A DNA stretch of 64,000 bases from Cristatella mucedo (lineage: Eukaryota > Bryozoa > Phylactolaemata > Cristatellidae). Position 1 is the stretch's first letter. Each line of letters opens with the position of its first letter. Below are positions 56,990 to 64,000 of this stretch, one piece after another. A model generated the notes under the pieces. That model made no database searches. It was given only the letters and a program-made list of their open reading frames with translations, and had not been told where the DNA came from. A program made the position numbers and the translations under genes. Location of the stretch: NCBI GenBank assembly GCA_009760855.2, contig WPIO01000111.1, positions 436,001-500,000 of the forward strand, written 5' to 3'.

Positions 56990-57740
56990 GCTGAGCGGGA
57001 ACGACCGCCAGCAACCACAGCGCCGCCCTCGCAATGCGTCGATGCCGACCGTCGGCGCTGCGGCGGCGTGCCAGAGCGTACCGCAGCTGCTGCCAGTCCG
57101 GCAGTCGCCGTTACGCGTGCCGCAGCTGCAAGCGAGCAGCGCTGATTAGCGATTCAGCGTGGCCGGTTGTGGCTCTCGAGCGAAATGATCTGGCGCTAGA
57201 TGGCGCTGGCTCATTTCGAAGCGAAATGAGCTGGCTTTGAAGACGTGCGGATTTTCGCGTTCTACTTGTAACACCAAAGGCTCGGCAGAGTAGGCTTAAC
57301 CTGCCGCTTACCTAGCGGCATAGCCTAGCGCCTTAGGCTCCCTGCGTCTCAAGGGGAACGGCCCAAATAGACAGAGGAGCCCGAACCAACGGAGTATCTC
57401 ACACCACACCAACTACGTCTGGCTCGCACCGGCAAATCCCTATGCCGAAACCACGTGCGAGCGCCACACACACAACACAAAAGAAACGCAAAATGCTAGC
57501 TCCGGCGCGATACGGCCGTATTCGGCGGAGTCCACCGAATCTTCCTAGCGCTGACTCGTCCTGTCCCGTCAATCGCCAGCGAACAGCCCACCCTCCTCCC
57601 TCGCTTTCAGAGAAACGAGTCCGAAGGCGTCGAAGCGAAGCCGAAGAGCAGGAGCCGAACAAAATATCGAGAGCGAGCGTCGCTCGACTCTTAAAAACCT
57701 AGCTGAGACAATGGGGCAAGAGCTTAGTGGTACTTGGCCC
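56990..57740. other. No supported gene
   Basis: GC-rich at first, then mixed. Short frames on both strands with no domain. Confidence 0.3.
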
Positions 57741-57744
57741 GACA

Positions 57745-58268
57745 CCGTGGCCCATTTAGGTCTCTTCATTCTATGGCTCCAGCCTATCTTTCAGATACAC
57801 TAACCCATCAGGCAAAGCATCGTACCACTCGCTTTTCGGAATCCAACAGTCTAGAAATACCTCGCACAAACCTTAAATCCTTTGGAGACCGTGCATTTAG
57901 CTCGTATGCTCCCACAGCCTGGAACTCCCTCCCGACCTGCATCAGAACATCCCCTGACCTGACCACATTTAAAAGAAACTTAAAAACATACCTATTTAGG
58001 ACAGCATTTAGTGGGTCCTTGTGATTCGTCCTCGATGTGCTTATGCGTGCTGACACTGTTCATGCTGCCACTGACCACATTTGCATGCTGACCCAGTGCA
58101 TGTAACCCCTAACCATGTTATTCATTTTGTTTGTTTTTCAAGCATGATTTTACTTACTATTCTATTGCGTATCACTTTGCAGCAAATGTAAAGCGCCTAG
58201 AAAGAGATTAAGTTCTCTGAGGGCGCTTTATCAAGTGCAATATTATTATTATTATTATTATTATTACG
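57745..58268 (+). mobile_element. LINE-A 5'-truncated copy, coding end open
   Basis: The 96-codon frame to 58024 contains APAYLSDTLTHQAK, TRFSESNSLE, SSYAPTAWNSLPTCIRT and ends LFRTAFSGSL. A full 3' UTR, the stem-loop tail (GTAAAGCGCCTAGAAAGAG, GTTCTCTGAGGGCGCTTTAT) and (ATT)n follow. Confidence 0.9.
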
Positions 58269-58949
58269 GTAAGGAATTAATACCGTCACCAGGCCACTGG
58301 AAGGGAACCCCTGTCCAGCTTGAACGCCGAATATGTTTCAGACGATTCTTTTTGGACAGAGTTATGGCCGAGGTTGACAGGCCAGCCAACATCACTCAGC
58401 AGCTCCCGCGGGTGTCAGCCCAATCCTATAGGCCGAATTGCCACCGCTGGTACCAGAGCTTCCTGGCTTGCTCTTAAGCTCTTGCTCTCTAACCGCACAG
58501 GCGCTCCTCTCTGGCTCACTGCTCCAGGACAAAGGAGTTCTTGCCCGCCGCCGAACTGATCTTGTTCGAGCTCAAATTAAGCCAAGGCCAGCAAGGCGCT
58601 ACGTACTTAAGTTTTAAGTCCGAGGAGTTCGTACCCGATTAGTGTGCAGCCGTACTATGAACCTTCTTTGGCACGATGCAATTACCCAAGGATAGATTAG
58701 CCAGGATGAAGAATCGAGAAAGAAAAGTGAGAAAATTCTCTCTGAAAAATCAGCCGCGATAAATGCTAGTGGAACACGCTTCGCTGTATTTAACTATTTT
58801 CGAGCACAGCAGCAACGAAAGATGGAAATTCCTTAATTGGCGAGTACTCTTTGGCGGGGAGAAGCAATGCAGACAAGCGGCAAGGTCGCCGGAAGTATCT
58901 CTTACAGGAAGTAGAACGCGCTCTGCGAGAAGAGCTCCTCTAGCCTAAT

Positions 58950-59450
58950 GGTTGATCCGCTGATACAGAGCAAAGTTCTTACGCTGACCCACAATGCTCG
59001 CCACGGCTTGGCTCCTTCCTATTTAGCTGGACTGCTGCACCAGTTTAAGCCTCCTCGTGCGCTCAGGTCCTGCATGGACGATGAATTACCTGTTCCATTC
59101 CTCCGCTTAAAGACCATTGGCGAAAGAAGCTTTTGTTCTGCAGGTCCTAGACTGAGGAACTCGCTCCACAATTCTTACGCAACGAAAGCTAATGTCACGC
59201 TGCCGACTATGGCACATCATTTCCAGCAGTCCTGAGCTGCTACTTCCAAGCTACTCACTACCTCAGCTGCTCTCCTGAGTCTGCCATGCTTCCCACTTTC
59301 TCTTTGTTTCGTGAGACGAAGCATGTTGGCTACTGCATGCGTACCGAAAGCCGCTTAGGCTGTGAGTGCACTATGCAAAGCTCTCCTGCAGAATACCCAC
59401 ATAGTCTTGGAGGCTTGTGGAGTTGCAGAAGGCGACACATTACATAGAAA
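58950..59450 (+). mobile_element. LINE-B 5'-truncated copy, coding end open
   Basis: The 95-codon frame 58948-59235 reads VLTLTHNARHGLAPSYLAGL, RLKTIGERSFCSAGPRLRN. The family 3' UTR follows to GGCTTGTGGAGTTGCAGAAG near 59410. This is the best-preserved B coding end. Confidence 0.82.
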
Positions 59451-59744
59451 GAAGAGATCTCTAGCCATTTGACCAGGCCTTCTGTGCAGCGTATGTCAAG
59501 TGCCTATATAGAAGTGCACGCGAAGTCACTATCATACGACATGAATTGCGGCGATCACTATTATTTTATTGTTCCTATGATGATATTTTTGTCATTTCTT
59601 ACATCCAATGGTTTGCCCTAGATTTTTTTCTCCAGTGAGAGAAGCTGTTTTATGCGAAATAATCATGCACACATTTTTAATTGTCTGCCTGTCTCGGTCA
59701 AATAGACGGAGAAATGACAATACTGTTACATTGTTTTGAAAGAG

Positions 59745-60116
59745 CTACCTAGTTGATCCGTTTGGAGCAGGTAGGAGCAAGAGCATTTCCTGCAGTGCTG
59801 CAGTCCTATAAGCCGCAGCACTGCTAGGCCGAGTGTGCTCGTACAAGATTTGTCGATGCAGCATTAGCAAACGTGTCACGTGTCGCCGCCCAAGGATTAA
59901 CATGGCGCTTCGACCATTTGTGTGGGCGGGTATAAAGTGGGTGCTGCAGTCATCGTGACCTCTGAGTTTCTCAAAATATTTGTCTGCAGCAGTCAATAAG
60001 GCAGGTGTGATCATCTTTTGACAGGCGGTCTTCAAATCTCTACCTCTCGTAATTGCAATGACCCGTAAAATTACTTTTGTAAATGTTATTTCTCCATTTA
60101 AAGAATTTTTGGGCAA
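59745..60116 (-). CDS. Unrecognised 123-codon frame, possible terminal exon
   Basis: The frame is open and of natural composition: FTKVILRVIAITRGRDLK, PALLTAADKYFEKLRGHDD, then an Arg/Leu-rich part and a stop. ATTAAA occurs downstream on the same strand near 59676. There is no domain recognised and no clear acceptor, so it could also be a repeat fragment. Confidence 0.25.
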   Translation of the reverse strand: MPKNSLNGEITFTKVILRVIAITRGRDLKTACQKMITPALLTAADKYFEKLRGHDDCSTHFIPAHTNGRSAMLILGRRHVTRLLMLHRQILYEHTRPSSAAAYRTAALQEMLLLLPAPNGSTR

Positions 60117-60519
60117 ACTTTTCGCCCGGTTTTACATACCAAGTTGGCCAAGAAACGCTCAAAAGTGAGATTTCAGAAAGATCAGATATGCCCATAATAA
60201 CTTCTATGAAAAGTATGGCTGACGAGCCACTCCTATTTCTAAAAGTTGATATCGTTGGCTGTCTCTTGACGGAAATGCATTAACTTATTAAGCTTCTACT
60301 GATCTCCAATCATGCAATAATAGCTCATTTATTTTCAGCGCATATTGTCATTATTCAAACGTAAAAAAATTTGATTCCTATCAATAATGAAAAAATGTAT
60401 TTTGCTCGAAGGAAAAGAAATCTTTTCTTAAGCAGTTTTACACGTATTCCGCAGGTAGTACGTCAATTGGTTAGGAATAGCATCCTCGATTTTAGCCCAT
60501 GTAAGCACTTAGAGTCATT

Positions 60520-60830
60520 TCACACCGATGAATAAAATGCTGTGAGGAACACCCGGGTTTCAAGCTTCTTTTTAAATTTCGACAATTCATGGCATGTCGT
60601 GACTCCAGTCAGTAGTAAGTTCCAGGTGGTGGGAGCATATGAATAAACGCAATGCCACCGATTGATTTTAGGTTGATTATAGGCTCAGCTAAGCATCTGG
60701 GATAAGAGGAGCAGGTGGCTTGATTAGGAAGTTTCTCGGATAGATTGGTCGGAGAAGAAAATAAAGGGGCCGAAAAGTTGGTGGCAAAACTTCGTTTTCC
60801 ATCAACCGCAATTGTTTTTTGCAAGGCAGG
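60520..60830 (-). mobile_element. LINE-A coding fragment, decayed
   Basis: Reversed it encodes FSAPLFSSPTNLSEKLPNQA, CSSYPRCLAEPIINLKSIGG and IAFIHMLPP, which align with SMAPAYLSDxLPHQA, TRFSESN and NLKSFGDRAFSSYAP. Confidence 0.65.
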
Positions 60831-60944
60831 AAGACTTGCAAGCAGCGAGTTACTGCCCGTGTGCCCGGATTGGGTGCTATGAATATAAATATGTCACAGT
60901 GGGTGGTCGCTTGCACTAGAGCCTCTGTTCGTCTAACTAACATT

Positions 60945-61015
60945 CAACTAAACTCACGGTCGCCGAAGGATTTGAGGTTCGTACGAGGTATAGGTAAGCG
61001 ATTACATTCCGAAAA
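60945..61015 (-). mobile_element. LINE-A coding fragment
   Basis: CGGTCGCCGAAGGATTTGAG and GTTCGTACGAGGTATAGGTA match 31420-31455 in the same orientation. Confidence 0.65.
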
Positions 61016-61129
61016 GCTGCCTCTGTCTATTTGTGCGTCTCTATCTGTCCGTCCGTCCATCTGTCTCTGTCTCTGTCTCTCTCCCTCTCTCTCTGTATTT
61101 CTCTGTATTTAACACTAACTAGTGGCTGA

Positions 61130-62480
61130 CCTGTTTGATCAACATCTGCTAATACGTCTTGGGCCAGCTGAATCCCTGGGATCGGTTATCTGCAGCATCT
61201 ACGTATGCATTGGACTAAGTTCTTCCCAACGACGCTAAATGCCGGTGCTTGGGAGTCGGAGAGTTTAGGCGAACCGGCGGTAAAAATATTTGGCCTCTCC
61301 TCTGCTCATCCAGCCTCTGCACGACATGAATCGGCACGACAATCTGCACACAACGTGTGCGCCCGATATGAAGCTCGCGGTTAGCAGGTAGCAGGGCAGC
61401 CCCCCCACTGGACTCCCGGGCTTTACCTGGGCTAATCCTGTACATATATGCAGCTCCCGAATGGGCTGTAGACTAAGGTAAGCGCCGCGAAGCGGCGACT
61501 GCTCGATGAATTGCCAGGCAATATTTAGCCTTCAGCACAGATAGTTGATCTCGGCTTTCCCTCGAAACTTAACTCAGGCCGACTATCTCATGTCCGAGCT
61601 CAGTGCTACGCCATGGTCCTTCATCCATCCACCGTCGTTCTATTCATCTTGCACCTTGGTTCTACGAGAGCTCCGAGCTAGGTGATCTTATTAGAGACCG
61701 CATGCCAGCTATTCTGTCAACCATCTCGCCGAATGTACGTGAAACCGGTCTTCCTCTTGGTTTATTAACAATCGCTCTCTTGCCACTTGCGACTGGTCTC
61801 GTAGACTATGCTTCACTTTCGAGAGGAGGCCTGTGGTCCGCTCGCTTACCTATGGTCATTCATTAGTCGCGCTTGGCTGGGCCAGACGCCTCAGTCACTA
61901 CCGGCCTATGCCATCCTTCTAGCGCACGGCCTAAGCTCCTGTTCTCGCCTGTCATCCAACATTTTCCCCTTCCATACGTGCGATGCCTTTGAGCCCATAT
62001 ATAGACAAAAGCAAGTGTTTGCAGCAGTTGTGGCAGAAAAGTTTAGCCGAGCCCATCTTTACGAGCAGGCTTTCTGGCCTGGAAATAAAATAAAGTGTGC
62101 ATCACTATTTATCTGTTTTTATTGCGATTCAATTTGAGAGATTTTGCCGAGATCCAAGAGCGAAAGCCAACGATTTTTGAAATGCCTACTTAGCCTGCAT
62201 CGACGTACATGTCTGAAGCCTCTGGCTACCTTATCTTCTCGGTGCGGTGTCGGCAGAATCGCTGGACTGCTAAATTAGTTATCTAAGCAAAATTTATACA
62301 TGCGAAAGTGAATGCACGACATTTACTCCACGCCGCCAAATCAGGATACCAATCGCCTGGTGCCACCGGATGGGGCTCACCGCAGAGGTCAGCAGCGGTC
62401 ACCGGCGCCCGAATCCGTTGTCATAGCTAACCTCCGGCACTAAAGAGGCAGACTTTTTTGCCTTTACGGGCGATACTAGC
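61130..62480. other. No supported gene; plus-strand poly(A) signals at its centre
   Basis: Two overlapping AATAAA signals lie at 62084-62094 in the plus strand. Frames 61603-61866 and 61808-62137 are open and overlap, but no domain or splice-consistent exon can be chosen. Confidence 0.3.
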
Positions 62481-62697
62481 TCGCGGTTGCTCGTGATCGC
62501 CTCACATTATCAGCCTCACTGCGATGGGCAGAAACTTGTGCTCTTAAATATTCTTCTCGTAGAACAGTACGAAAATACTCTTGCGGAGCACGGCGTGTTC
62601 GAGTCGGACATTTGGCGGCGCTCAATGTCATTGCCATTGTCGGAGCCTTTCGCTTCGGTAGCTGGGCTGCAGTCGCCGGCCTACTTCGCGCCGCGCA

Positions 62698-62840
62698 ATG
62701 TCAGGAGTCGTCAGCAACGTGTTCAAGAGCATATGCGAGGAGTACCTTCGTCCGGCGGGCGTTAAGGTGGGCGGCTATCCGCAGGAGCTGTTCAAAGACC
62801 TCGCGGAACAGAAGAGAGAAGCATACGAGTGCAGAATCTG
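62698..62840 (+). CDS. Probable first coding exon of an unrecognised gene
   Basis: ATG at 62698 opens MSGVVSNVFKSICEEYLRP, then VKVGGYPQELFKDLAEQKRE and AYECRI, a natural, mixed sequence. An in-frame TAG lies upstream at 62659-62661. A donor-like G|GTCAGT follows at 62841, after which the frame turns Arg/Pro/Ala-rich and looks non-coding. It sits at the start of a CpG-rich block, as first exons often do. The family is not recognised, and further exons would be beyond the window. Confidence 0.4.
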
Positions 62841-63904
62841 GTCAGTCGAACGACTCGTTCAGCGCGCTCGCGTGCATCCCGGCGCGAAACGCGCCTGCCG
62901 CTCGGCGCACCCGCCGCGAGACCGCCCGCCGGCTTACGTAGTCGCCGCAGCGGCAGCGTCGCCTCTAGAGATTGTCCTCCCATCGCTGCTGTGCGACGAG
63001 CTCTTGTTGCCTGTCAGCCTCTGGAAGCCAGCGACTCAGCAGCAGGCTTGCTCGTGAACCAGCCAGCGTTTGGCCAGCCAGCGCTCGGCTCGGGCGTGCG
63101 GTGCGCTGCCGCTCGAGGCTGGCGTTAGCTCGCCAGCAGCTGACCTTCGGTGGTAGTGGCAGTGGGGCTCGTTTGCAGTGGTCTCGTGTTCATCGTTCCG
63201 ATGGAGCTGCCCAAACTCGGGTTTGCAGCCGCGTCCATTCGCGTTCGGAAGACTGCCGCCGGGCTTGCCAAACTTGCTCGTGTGCCTGGGACGCATGCTT
63301 GCTCGATCGCCGGGGTCTGGAGGGGGAGAGCACCAACTTCAATTGGATGCCTCGGAGTATTCTTCTTCGAGACTATTCAGGCACTAGGGGGCTAGGTGGG
63401 ACCAGGCTCAACTACCGAATCGGTCTCCTTTATTTAGCCTGCTCGATAGCTCCATTTTTGTGTGAGCCGCGGTCAGTTTTTGTCTTGATCCCAAAATGCT
63501 ACAGACGATCCGGCTACTGCTGCAAATGGCATCAGCTCCAGCTATAACTACCCAGACAAGTGTGTCAAACAGGCCTTGCTGCCTGTCATTAAAATATACC
63601 TTCAACGACAGCGGTTCGAGACAGATCCCTTCACTTACTGAGCTCCTCCTTGCTCCACTTTGGGGCTCATGAATGCACAGCAGGGCTCCAGGACATGCCT
63701 ATAAGTTCCTCTGTGATGTCCCATCCTACATCATCTGGGTTCCTGAATGAATCTTGGAGCTGTTCCTGGATGCACAGCAGGGCTTCTTGGTGCATCTCGG
63801 GACTCCTGGATGTGCCATGCAGCTTATTCGGGATTCCTGAGTGGTCTGGCTTCCTGAGTGCTCCTCGAAGCTCATCCTCAGTGCTCAGTGTATACCCACA
63901 GAAC

Positions 63905-64000
63905 GTGGGAGATGTAATAATAATAATAATAATAATATTGCACTTGATAAAGCGCCCTCAGAGAACTTAATCTCTTTCTAGGCGCTTTACATTTGCTGCA
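63905..64000 (-). mobile_element. LINE-A 3' tail, cut by the window end
   Basis: (AAT)n, then GCACTTGATAAAGCGCCCTC, AGAGAACTTAATCTCTTTCT and AGGCGCTTTACATTTGCTGC. It is close to a perfect hairpin tail. Confidence 0.88.

Overview
The window looks like the nuclear genome of an invertebrate animal. The reasons are spliced genes with GT-AG introns, a receptor-type protein tyrosine phosphatase and a DEF8 homologue, dense non-LTR retrotransposons, tRNA-derived SINEs, hAT and pogo-like DNA transposons, and very long di- and tetranucleotide microsatellites. There is no prokaryotic gene organisation. The species cannot be fixed from the sequence. Base composition is strongly uneven: AT-rich intronic and repeat DNA alternates with abrupt GC- and CpG-rich blocks at about 23.7-26, 33.0-33.6, 40.6-43.9, 44.9-45.9, 47.2-48.3, 55.4-57 and 62.6-63.1 kb.

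Layout. About 1.9-13.9 kb, plus strand: the 3' part of a receptor-type protein tyrosine phosphatase gene, read here as eight exons. It carries the end of the membrane-proximal phosphatase domain D1 and a complete D2 that has lost catalytic residues (WPD loop and the active-site Arg). Its introns hold LINE fragments, SINEs and microsatellites. 14.4-15.3 kb: a short-TIR pogo-like element. 15.9-18.0 kb: a decayed hAT transposon with TIRs, imperfect 8-bp target duplications and a SINE inside it. 18.6-23.5 kb: LINE and SINE debris, including a 1.5-kb reverse-transcriptase copy on the minus strand.

23.8-26.0 kb, minus strand: a complete DEF8-like gene (C1-like zinc finger plus Rubicon-homology/DUF4206 zinc domain) in one uninterrupted 724-codon frame with no introns. 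26.2-33 kb: microsatellites and LINE/SINE copies. 33.6-34.9 kb: the youngest-looking LINE copy, with an open reading frame, abutting a second hAT copy (34.9-36.5 kb, minus) that contains another SINE. 37-52 kb is mostly repeats and GC-rich DNA without a gene I can support. 52.49-52.86 kb: one good internal exon of an unrecognised gene. 55.8-56.8 kb: a GC-rich 344-codon frame with in-frame upstream stop, good start context and a poly(A) signal, function unknown. 62.7 kb: a probable first coding exon running out of the window.

Mobile DNA. Two LINE families dominate. Family A has more than 20 copies, most ending in a stem-loop tail followed by (ATT)n. Family B has five copies sharing a different 3' end. 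SINE family A has a tRNA-like head and a 3' tail matching the LINE-A tail, the classic sign that the SINE uses that LINE's machinery. SINE family B has a tRNA-like head and a different tail. All family boundaries were judged by eye and are approximate.
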